From Ignavibacteria bacterium (GTDB taxonomy: Bacteria > Bacteroidota > Ignavibacteria > Kapaibacteriales > UBA4661): a DNA stretch of 49,876 nucleotides. The position numbers were made by a program, and so were the translations under genes. Under the pieces are notes generated by a model. That model had not been told where the DNA came from and searched no databases. It saw only the letters and a list, made by a program, of their open reading frames with translations. The stretch lies in assembly GCA_013298775.1 (NCBI GenBank), contig JAAFIV010000033.1, forward strand, positions 1-49,876, written 5' to 3'. Of this stretch, positions 9,415-16,134 are shown piece after piece; the stretch's first letter is position 1; the number at the start of each line of letters is the position of its first letter.

Positions 9415-9641
9415 AACCCAGATGCTATCATCGTTCTGTCTTCAATGTGCCTTTGTTACTGGGGTTTGAGCCTGATTCTTCACTTGTGCGCTGCGATACT
9501 TTTTCCGAAACTTTCACAATTTATCCGTATTTTGCGATACTCTTTTGCTGTATTCCGCCGACATGAAGGATTGAGAATGCAGAAAAAATGTATGCTTTTC
9601 AGAGCGACACTCGCTTAAAAAGCTCATAGTATCTCACTTGT

Positions 9642-10274
9642 ATGGCAATGAAACCCCTTAAAAAACCACGCTCGTATTCTGATTTTACCTCCGAGCATTT
9701 GTATCAAATGTTTGGGGTAGAAACAATAATGCAGGCATTAGACCTTGGTAATAAGCCCCTTGCGCCATCGGAATGGCTCCTCTCAACGCTGGAGAAAAGT
9801 GAGATTTTGCCAATGATTTCGGAAAAAGCAAAATCAGAATTATTGATAATGCCCGTCATACTTGAGCTTGCACATCGCGAGCCAAATAAGTTTAGTTGCT
9901 TTTCTGGTAGCACCTTTGATGTCGATGCCGCACAATCACTGAAAGGGCGGTGCGATTTCCTCTTGACAAAACAGCGTGTTGTTCGTATTTCTGCCCCTAT
10001 TATTGCGGTTTTTGAAGCAAAAGATGATAACATTGACCATTGGTACGGTCAGTGTGGTGCGGAAATGCTGGCAGCACGGATTTTCAATGAAGAGCGCAAC
10101 GAGCCAATTACCATTATTCACGGCGCAGTTACGAATGGTCGTGAATGGCGTTTCCTCCGCTTGGAAGGCGCACGGTTACTCATTGATACAGAAATTTACT
10201 CGCTGTCGAATTTGCCAAAACTTCTTGGCGTATTACAAGGTTTGATTGATTTTTATCACACGGATAATGCTTGA
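9642..10274 (+). CDS. PD-(D/E)XK nuclease-like protein, paralogue 1
   Basis: The product has 210 residues. The centre has 'LKGRCDFLLT' followed by 'PIIAVFEAKDD', i.e. an Asp then Glu-x-Lys spacing as in PD-(D/E)XK phosphodiesterases, then 'HWYGQCGAEMLAARIFN' and 'ITIIHGAVTNGREWRFLRLEG'. Proteins of this type occur as multicopy families of unknown role in cyanobacteria and related environmental genomes. It starts ATGGCAATGAAACCC and is followed immediately by a second copy of the gene. Nuclease activity is inferred from the motif only. Confidence 0.65.
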   Translation: MAMKPLKKPRSYSDFTSEHLYQMFGVETIMQALDLGNKPLAPSEWLLSTLEKSEILPMISEKAKSELLIMPVILELAHREPNKFSCFSGSTFDVDAAQSLKGRCDFLLTKQRVVRISAPIIAVFEAKDDNIDHWYGQCGAEMLAARIFNEERNEPITIIHGAVTNGREWRFLRLEGARLLIDTEIYSLSNLPKLLGVLQGLIDFYHTDNA

Positions 10275-10297
10275 AAAGCTCAGAGAATATCACGTTT

Positions 10298-10921
10298 ATG
10301 GCAATGAAACCCCTTAAAAAACCACGCTCGTATTCTGATTTCACACTGGAGCATCTACGCGAAATGTTTGGAATTCGCAATAGAACTCAAGCATTGGTGC
10401 CAGGATGTACGCTACTTCCGCCGAGCGCGTGGTTACTGACGACGCTTCAGATGAATCGAATTGCACCGATGAGTTCAGAAAAAGCGAAGTCGGAACTCCT
10501 CATCACGCCTGTTCTGGTGGAAATGATGAATCGTAATCCCAGCCGCTTTACCTGTTTTTCAGGAACATCTCTCGACGTGGATGCGGCGCAATCACTCAAA
10601 GGTCGCTGCGATTTTCTTCTTACGAGAGAGCTGAGTTTAGATGTTTCTGCTCCCATCATTGCAGTTTTCGAGGCGAAAGATGACAGTCTCGACCATTGGT
10701 ACGGTCAGTGTGGCGCAGAAATGCTTGCAGCACGGATATTTAATGAACAGCGCAACGAACCAATAACGATTATTCATGGCGCAGTTACCAACGGCTTTGC
10801 ATGGCAATTTCTTCGCTTGGAAGGCGCACAGTTACTCATTGACACAGAAATTTACTCGCTGTCGGATTTACCAAAACTTCTTGGCGTATTACAAGGTTTG
10901 ATTGATTTTTATCATCAATAA
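10298..10921 (+). CDS. PD-(D/E)XK nuclease-like protein, paralogue 2
   Basis: Tandem duplicate of the gene before it, 207 residues from ATG 10298. A TTG at 10271 in the same frame would add nine residues, but the DNA just upstream of ATG is itself duplicated from upstream of copy 1, which supports ATG. It keeps 'LKGRCDFLLT' and 'PIIAVFEAKDD', and the 'DHWYGQCGAEMLAARIFNE' block is unchanged. The first and last 70 or so bases are almost identical to copy 1, while the middle (residues 25-85) has drifted. That pattern suggests duplication followed by conversion at the ends. Confidence 0.65.
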   Translation: MAMKPLKKPRSYSDFTLEHLREMFGIRNRTQALVPGCTLLPPSAWLLTTLQMNRIAPMSSEKAKSELLITPVLVEMMNRNPSRFTCFSGTSLDVDAAQSLKGRCDFLLTRELSLDVSAPIIAVFEAKDDSLDHWYGQCGAEMLAARIFNEQRNEPITIIHGAVTNGFAWQFLRLEGAQLLIDTEIYSLSDLPKLLGVLQGLIDFYHQ

Positions 10922-10942
10922 TCATTCGTAAAAGGCTATGCT

Positions 10943-11749
10943 ATGATTCCTCAGAACCCAGCATTCGCGCTATCGGCAGGCTCATTGTCGAATACCGATA
11001 TACTTGAACCAATTGAAGTAGATATTAGCCACATCGAAACGGAAAGCGATACGTGTCTAAAAAATACTTTTTCCGAGCGGCAACAGCATTTGCTCGTTGA
11101 AACGCTCTACACAACGTGGCAGCCGCCTCACGACAAGGCTGGCAACCCTCGCACATTCATTGCGCTGGCAAACGTGGGGCTTTTTTATGGACTACATTTA
11201 CCGCCGATTGTACCAGATATGATGCTCAGTTTGGGCGTACAATTCCCACCCAATATCTGGGAAAAGCGTAATCGCTCGTACTTTACATGGGAGTATGGCA
11301 AAGCACCAGAGCTGGTCGTGGAGATTGTTTCCAATTTCAAAGGCAATGAATTGGATGACAAACTCGACCTCTACGATGCCGCCAACGTTAAGTATTACCT
11401 TGTGTTTGACCCCGCAAATCACTACGGGGCAGAAACGGTGCGACTTTTTCGGCGGAATGGTGAAAATTTCAAGCTCATGGATACGACCATTATGGAGCGT
11501 ATTGGTCTTGGATACACACTTTGGGAAGGTGAATACAAGAGTATGACAGATACATGGCTTCGTTGGACAGATGCAAACGGTGTGATGTTGCCAACAGAAA
11601 CAGAATACCGCAATGAAGCTCTTACGCTTGCAGAGCAGGAGCGAAGCCGCGCAGAGCAGGAGCGAAGCCGTGCAGATGAGGAACATACTCGTGCAGAACG
11701 TTTAGCCGAGAAACTTCGCGCAATGGGCTTGAACCCTGATGAAATCTAA
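10943..11749 (+). CDS. Uma2-family (DUF820) endonuclease-like protein with coiled-coil tail
   Basis: A 268-residue protein with the Uma2/DUF820 core: 'PPIVPDMMLSLGV', then 'APELVVEIVSNFKGNELDDKLDLYDAANVKYYLVFDP', whose VxExx...K spacing matches the family's PD-(D/E)XK-type site. The C-terminal 50 residues are a charged coiled coil made of the repeat EQERSRA(E/D) and end in 'LAEKLRAMGLNPDEI', a tail common in multicopy cyanobacterial members. It is 21 bases behind the second PD-(D/E)XK paralogue, so three nuclease-fold genes stand in a row on one strand. No partner gene or toxin-antitoxin arrangement is visible. Confidence 0.82.
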   Translation: MIPQNPAFALSAGSLSNTDILEPIEVDISHIETESDTCLKNTFSERQQHLLVETLYTTWQPPHDKAGNPRTFIALANVGLFYGLHLPPIVPDMMLSLGVQFPPNIWEKRNRSYFTWEYGKAPELVVEIVSNFKGNELDDKLDLYDAANVKYYLVFDPANHYGAETVRLFRRNGENFKLMDTTIMERIGLGYTLWEGEYKSMTDTWLRWTDANGVMLPTETEYRNEALTLAEQERSRAEQERSRADEEHTRAERLAEKLRAMGLNPDEI

Positions 11750-11829
11750 GCACTTAGCATATTGAATGAGAACGGATTGTGTGAACGCATTTTAACGATT
11801 TTTTTGTGTACAATTTTAAGGAAAACACC

Positions 11830-12933
11830 ATGATTTGGCGATGTGATTTAGTCCCGCAATACGAAGCATACAAAGCAGAGATTGACGCGGCGATTCAACA
11901 AGTATTGATGTCCGGCAGATATGTTCTGGCGGAAAATGTTGCGGCATTCGAGCAAGAATTTTCTACCTACGTCGGCGTGAAGCACAGCGTTGGCGTGAAT
12001 AGCGGCACTGACGCGCTAATGATGCCGCTCTGGATGTGCGGAATTGAGTGCGGCGACGAGGTAATTACCACGCCCTTTACAGCGATTCCAACTTTTTCGG
12101 CTATTCGGCACATTGGCGCGAAACCTATCTTTCTCGACCTTGAGCCGGACACGTTTTTGATGAATCTCGACCAACTCAAAAGCAAAATTACCGAGCGCAC
12201 CAAAGCGATTGTTCCTGTGCATCTTTTCGGCAATGCGGTAGATGTGGAGCGGATTCGGGATATTGTTGGCAAAGATATGTTCATCGTGGAAGATTGTGCG
12301 CAGTCGCATGGCGCGAAAGTGCGCGGCAAAATGACGGGTTCGATGGGGAATTATGCGGCGTTCAGCTTTTATCCCACGAAAAATCTGGGCGCGTATGGCG
12401 ATGGTGGCTTAGTGGCGACCAATGATGCGGCTGCCGCCGACCTTATGAAAAAACGCCGAATGTACGGCATGATTAGCAAAGATGAATTTGTTACCGACGG
12501 CATCAACACTCGCTTGGATGAACTTCAAGCAGCAATTTTGCGCGTAAAACTCCGCCACTTGGACGCAATGAACAAACGCCGCCAGGAACTTGCTGCAATC
12601 TATGCGGATGTATTACCCAAAGAACATATCAAGCCGCAAGCCGTCCGAGACGGCATGGAATCTGTCTGGCACGTGTATAGCGCAACGGTAAGTGGTCGCC
12701 GTGATGAACTTTTGCAATTTTTGGAACACAAAAATATCCAAGCAAACGTCTATTATCCCATGCCGACGACAAAGCAAAAAGGCTATCAAGCTGCATTCGG
12801 CACAGATGCTGATGTGCTGCCCGTTACAGAGCATTTGTCGAAGCATATTATCGCGCTTCCATTTTATCCCGAAATGGAAGTACAAACGATGGAAACGGTT
12901 GCAAAAGCGATTCGAGAATTTTACGGCGTGTAA
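11830..12933 (+). CDS. DegT/DnrJ/EryC1/StrS-family sugar aminotransferase
   Basis: A PLP-dependent aminotransferase of 367 residues. ATG 11830 is preferred over the in-frame GTG at 11806 because AAGGAA lies 8 bases before it. Family marks are 'VGVNSGTDALMMPL' (phosphate cup), 'DEVITTPFTAIPT', 'FIVEDCAQSHGA' (PLP-ring Asp) and the Schiff-base Lys in 'FSFYPTKNLGAYGDGG'. These enzymes transfer an amino group to a keto group on a nucleotide-linked sugar for lipopolysaccharide, O-antigen or glycan building. No other sugar-nucleotide gene is adjacent, so the substrate is unknown. A strong terminator follows. Confidence 0.9.
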   Translation: MIWRCDLVPQYEAYKAEIDAAIQQVLMSGRYVLAENVAAFEQEFSTYVGVKHSVGVNSGTDALMMPLWMCGIECGDEVITTPFTAIPTFSAIRHIGAKPIFLDLEPDTFLMNLDQLKSKITERTKAIVPVHLFGNAVDVERIRDIVGKDMFIVEDCAQSHGAKVRGKMTGSMGNYAAFSFYPTKNLGAYGDGGLVATNDAAAADLMKKRRMYGMISKDEFVTDGINTRLDELQAAILRVKLRHLDAMNKRRQELAAIYADVLPKEHIKPQAVRDGMESVWHVYSATVSGRRDELLQFLEHKNIQANVYYPMPTTKQKGYQAAFGTDADVLPVTEHLSKHIIALPFYPEMEVQTMETVAKAIREFYGV

Positions 12934-12975
12934 ACGCAAAAACAAGCTATATATCTGATAAATACTAGCTCTTTC

Positions 12976-13014
12976 GGCGAGAGCCTCACGCTCGTGAGAG
13001 GCTCTCGCCTTTAT
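12976..13014 (+). terminator. Rho-independent terminator after the aminotransferase gene
   Basis: GGCGAGAGCCTC (12976-12987) pairs perfectly with GAGGCTCTCGCC (12998-13009) and is followed by TTTATT. It separates the aminotransferase from egtD. Confidence 0.75.
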
Positions 13015-13069
13015 TACGATTACAATGAAATTCTACGGTTTGATTCACATTTTTAGGTGAGAAAAAAAT

Positions 13070-14152
13070 ATGCAAATTCGCCATAACACAAGTATTGATG
13101 AGCTTTATGAGCTACAATCAGATTACCCCTCTTTTCTCAATCTTCTTTTAGAGCAAGAGGACAATTTTCGCACCGATATCGCACGGGGACTTGTCTCTGG
13201 CAAAAAATCGCTGATGCCAAAATACCTGTACGACAAGCGCGGTTCGGAATTATTTGAACGTATTACGCTGTTGCCAGAATACTATCTCACACGCTCCGAG
13301 CAAGCCATCATGGATGCGCATGCCGCAGAAATGCTGGCGTTGGCAGAGGAAGATTTTTGGTTGGTAGAATTAGGCGCAGGAAGCGGCAAAAAAACACGCG
13401 CTTTACTGAATGTAATTTCGCAAAACCTCACCAATGGGCGTATCAATGGGCGCACCAATGCTCGTTATTTACCAATTGATATTTCTGAAGTGTTTTTGCA
13501 AGAATCAAGCAGTATTTTGCAGAATGATTTCCCGAATATTCCGATAACGGCGGTATGTGCAGAGTTTTTACAGGGCGTGCAATATATTGCCCAAGAACGT
13601 AATAACGATGCGCCTTCCCAGCAGCTTGTGATTTACTTCCCGGGTTCGACGCTTGGCAATCTCACGCGGAAAGAACAAATGCGATTTCTCCAAGACCTGC
13701 GTGAATGCTTGCGCCCCAGCGATGTTCTCTTGCTTTCGGTGGATATGAGCGCGGCGCGAGCGGGTAATTCTCACAGCAAAACCGCATCAACTCTGCATGC
13801 TGCGTACAATGATGTGCAAGGCGTTACGGCGGAATTTAATCTCAATATTTTACACCGCATCAATACCGAACTGAACGCTGTCTTCCCAATAGAGGATTAT
13901 CGCCATGTTGCCTTCTATAACAGCCACGAAGCGCGTGTGGAGCTGTATTTGGAAAGTAGCAGTTATCATTCGGTGTGGCTGGATGACTACGAAGTGCGTG
14001 TTGCCGCTGGAGAGCGCATCCACACAGAATATTCGCATAAATTCGACGATACAATGATAGCAAACATGGCTTCACTAGCGGATTTCAGGGTTCGTGCGTC
14101 GTGGCACGATACGCCATACTATTTTGGCGTGTATTGGCTGCAAGTGCCGTAA
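13070..14152 (+). CDS. egtD: L-histidine N-alpha-methyltransferase (ergothioneine pathway)
   Basis: The product has 360 residues, slightly longer than the typical EgtD (about 320). It trimethylates the alpha-amino group of histidine with SAM to make hercynine. Visible family blocks are 'SLMPKYLYDKRGSELFERIT', 'LPEYYLTRSEQAI', the SAM-binding 'LVELGAGSGKKT', 'YLPIDISEVFL', 'YFPGSTLGNL' and 'VDMSAARAGNSHSK'. The C-terminus has 'RIHTEYSHKF', matching the histidine-binding end of the family. EgtB, which adds sulfur and is often next door, is absent here, so either it lies elsewhere or hercynine is used otherwise. AGGTGAGAAAAAA precedes the ATG. Confidence 0.9.
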   Translation: MQIRHNTSIDELYELQSDYPSFLNLLLEQEDNFRTDIARGLVSGKKSLMPKYLYDKRGSELFERITLLPEYYLTRSEQAIMDAHAAEMLALAEEDFWLVELGAGSGKKTRALLNVISQNLTNGRINGRTNARYLPIDISEVFLQESSSILQNDFPNIPITAVCAEFLQGVQYIAQERNNDAPSQQLVIYFPGSTLGNLTRKEQMRFLQDLRECLRPSDVLLLSVDMSAARAGNSHSKTASTLHAAYNDVQGVTAEFNLNILHRINTELNAVFPIEDYRHVAFYNSHEARVELYLESSSYHSVWLDDYEVRVAAGERIHTEYSHKFDDTMIANMASLADFRVRASWHDTPYYFGVYWLQVP

Positions 14153-14241
14153 ATGCTTGGCTTGTCAAAAGTGATATATTGCAGCAACATCTTTGTACAA
14201 CAACGGTAGAATTACCTTTTTCATATTTCATCCAAATCATT

Positions 14242-14754
14242 ATGTCCTCTCTCCCTTCCAAAACGCCGCAGCAAACCGAAGTAATTATGACAGAACTTGT
14301 TCTGCCAAATGATACGAATATGTTGAATAATCTCTTGGGCGGGCGGCTTATGCACTGGATAGACATTGCGGCTGCGCTGGCTGCGCGGCGGCACGCTGGG
14401 CGAATCTGCGTAACGGCATCGGTGGATGAAATTAGCTTCGATAAACCCTTGCATCTCGGCGATGTCATCAAGCTCTATGCGTGTGTGAATCGCGCCTTTC
14501 GGACTTCTATGGAAGTTGGCGTAAAAACAACTCGCGTAGAAGACGATGGTGAGGTTGTTGCGAACACTGCATATCTTACCTTCGTCGCGCTCGACGATGA
14601 CCGTAAACCTATGCCCGTTGCTGCGCTTATTCCCCAAACCGAAGATGAAAAACGCCGTTTCGATGAAGCTGGTATGCGCCGTGAAGCACGTTTGCGGCAC
14701 CGAGAAAACATCCATACCTTACGCGAACAGCTTCATTCCTCGCATGGCGAGTAA
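14242..14754 (+). CDS. Acyl-CoA thioesterase (hotdog fold)
   Basis: A 170-residue cytosolic hydrolase of acyl-CoA. The start at ATG 14242 gives MSSLPSKTPQQTEVIMTEL; the next ATG (14287, MTELVLPND) is possible. Family marks are 'ELVLPNDTNMLNNLLGGRLMHWIDIAAALAARRH', including the Asn and Asp of the hotdog active site, and 'ASVDEISFDKPLHLGDVIKL'. A charged helical tail (about 110-170) follows, as in YciA/ACOT-like enzymes. The upstream end lies close to the egtD stop (90 bases), so it may be the second gene of that transcript. Miniature element C starts 11 bases after its stop codon. Confidence 0.88.
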   Translation: MSSLPSKTPQQTEVIMTELVLPNDTNMLNNLLGGRLMHWIDIAAALAARRHAGRICVTASVDEISFDKPLHLGDVIKLYACVNRAFRTSMEVGVKTTRVEDDGEVVANTAYLTFVALDDDRKPMPVAALIPQTEDEKRRFDEAGMRREARLRHRENIHTLREQLHSSHGE

Positions 14755-14764
14755 ATCTCCTTTG

Positions 14765-15074
14765 GTAACGAGTCAGGTCTTCTCGCCCAAGCGGCTGTTA
14801 TCACAAGTGCAGTAGCCGTCTGGCGAGTGCTGTGCAAGCAATTCACCCGCCGGACGGCAGCATTCAAGCACTCCTCAGCCGCTTGGGCGGCAGGGCTGTT
14901 AAGTTCTGCCAATTTTGCCCTCACCCCTCGCTGCGCGAGACCCTCTCCCAAAGGGCGAGGGTAGATTTGGAGAGGTTTCCAAAGCCCTCTCCCTCTGGGA
15001 GAGGGTTGGGTGAGGGCTTCGTGAGGACTGAATTTAACAGCCCTGCGCTTGGGCGGGAAGACCTGACGAGTTAC
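14765..15074. mobile_element. Outer miniature inverted-repeat element, copy C (inverted, interrupted)
   Basis: It is bounded by GTAACGAGTCAGGTCTTC and its complement ending at 15074, and flanked by a perfect 8-bp duplication CTCCTTTG (14757-14764 and 15075-15082). Its unique interior (TCACAAGTGCAGTAGCC...) is the reverse complement of the one in copy A, so it lies in the opposite orientation. A 155-bp second element is inserted near its right end. It occupies the gap between the thioesterase and the dsRNA-binding protein gene. Confidence 0.85.
14891..15045. mobile_element. Inner 155-bp miniature element, nested in copy C
   Basis: CAGGGCTGTTAAGTTC at 14891-14906 and GAATTTAACAGCCCTG at 15030-15045 form the ends. 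A perfect 11-bp direct repeat CGCTTGGGCGG flanks it (14880-14890 and 15046-15056). It is the same length as the insert in copy A and differs by only a few bases near the right end. Confidence 0.88.
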
Positions 15075-15138
15075 CTCCTTTGTAGATTCCAAATGTATTC
15101 AAATTCTATTTTTATCGTTCTCTTACCCTGAATTACCG

Positions 15139-15489
15139 ATGAAACCTAATGCTTACGGAAAAATCCGAACCGAATTCGAGAAACTTTCTCCCAAAGACCA
15201 ACGCGAATTGTTGGCGGAACTGACTGCTATTGCCAATAGCAACGCAAACCCTGTTACGGAGCTTGCAAACTACGTGCAAAAAACCTTTGGCGGCAATATG
15301 ACGACCGAGATTTGGACAGAAGGCGCGTCGCACCTACCAACGGTCTATTGCAAACTTGTTTTACCGAATGGCGTAGAATATACGGCATCGGGAAAAAATC
15401 AGAAAATGGCGAAAAACCTAGCTGCCGAACAAGCCTTACACGATTTGCAGAAAGAAGCAAAAGTAGCAGATGACGCAAAAGCAGAGTAA
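15139..15489 (+). CDS. Free-standing double-stranded RNA-binding domain protein
   Basis: A 116-residue protein. Residues 1-45 are helical ('LSPKDQRELLAELTAIAN', 'VTELANYVQKTF'). Residues 47-108 read as one dsRBM: 'EIWTEGASHLPTVYCKLVLPNG' (strands 1-2), 'EYTASGKNQKMAKNLAAEQALHDLQ' (strand 3 and the helix whose KNQKMAK matches the KKxAK RNA-contact motif). In most bacteria this domain occurs only at the end of RNase III; here there is no RNase III domain. Possible roles are binding structured RNA or protecting it from RNase III, but none is shown. A strong terminator follows. Confidence 0.7.
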   Translation: MKPNAYGKIRTEFEKLSPKDQRELLAELTAIANSNANPVTELANYVQKTFGGNMTTEIWTEGASHLPTVYCKLVLPNGVEYTASGKNQKMAKNLAAEQALHDLQKEAKVADDAKAE

Positions 15490-15517
15490 ACGAGGCGTAT
15501 TGTTTGCTCCTGCTCAC

Positions 15518-15553
15518 AATTTGCTCGAAAATTTACTCGAAAATTTACTCGAA
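15518..15553. repeat. 12-bp tandem repeat, three copies
   Basis: AATTTGCTCGAA is followed by two copies of AATTTACTCGAA, lying between the dsRNA-binding gene and its terminator hairpin. Confidence 0.85.
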
Positions 15554-15560
15554 AATAAAA

Positions 15561-15603
15561 ACTCCGCTATGCAGCACAAATGCTTGCGTAGCGGAGTTTT
15601 TTG
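15561..15603 (+). terminator. Rho-independent terminator after the dsRNA-binding protein gene
   Basis: ACTCCGCTA (15561-15569) pairs with TAGCGGAGT (15589-15597), with TTTTTTG after it. The loop can add further GC pairs. It may also work for the minus-strand gene facing it, because AAAATAAAA precedes the left arm. Confidence 0.8.
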
Positions 15604-15605
15604 TA

Positions 15606-15635
15606 GTATCAATACGTATCAATACGTATCAATAC
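15606..15635. repeat. 10-bp tandem repeat, three copies
   Basis: Three exact copies of GTATCAATAC lie between the terminator at 15561-15603 and the 3' end of the minus-strand gene. Confidence 0.85.
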
Positions 15636-15657
15636 AGAACCGTAGGCACTCTTTCTT

Positions 15658-15936
15658 TTACTTGACCGTTGCCTTCGCCAGAGGACGAAGCATGATAAGA
15701 CCAAGCGTGTAGCGTTCCAGTTCTTCATTTTTTGCGCCCAGTCGCACGACGCGGGCTTTCTGCTCTTCGGCAAAAATTTCTTCTACCCGATACCGAATAT
15801 CGGAAGGATTTTCTACCGCCGCTTCAACGACATCGCCGATGCGAATTGCCTTCCATTGGTCGGTGCGTTCGTGGCTGCTGCGTTTCCAAGCGATAGGGCG
15901 GTTGAGCGTATAGACAAAGCGTTGAAAGATGTTCAT
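15658..15936 (-). CDS. Small conserved-looking protein of unknown function
   Basis: I do not recognise this 92-residue protein. The ATG at 15934-15936 gives MNIFQRFVYTLNRPIAW; a longer frame reaches further upstream, but its residues look random and would run into the start of the divergent rsmB gene. It reads as a small soluble alpha/beta protein: 'AIRIGDVVEAAVENPSDIRYRVEEIFAEEQKARVVRLG' looks like a short SH3-like barrel, and it ends in basic residues. It is transcribed away from rsmB, with 198 gene-free bases between them. Confidence 0.5.
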   Translation of the reverse strand: MNIFQRFVYTLNRPIAWKRSSHERTDQWKAIRIGDVVEAAVENPSDIRYRVEEIFAEEQKARVVRLGAKNEELERYTLGLIMLRPLAKATVK

Positions 15937-16134
15937 AATTCTACACAAGATGCGTGGAAAATGCTCAAAAAAATGTAATTTTGATGCGCACAAGATTGTA
16001 CAAGGCAGTTGAAAACGTGATTGTATCACGCATTGAGCCGTGTAGCACAAACCATTGCACACGAAAAACACTTCCAAACATACAACTTTTAGCACTTTTC
16101 CGAAGCACATTTTTCCATCTCTTGAAGAAATTTT

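Noticed and set aside
15518-15635. Tandem repeats as a CRISPR array
   Set aside because: Units are 10-12 bases with no spacers, and no cas genes are near.
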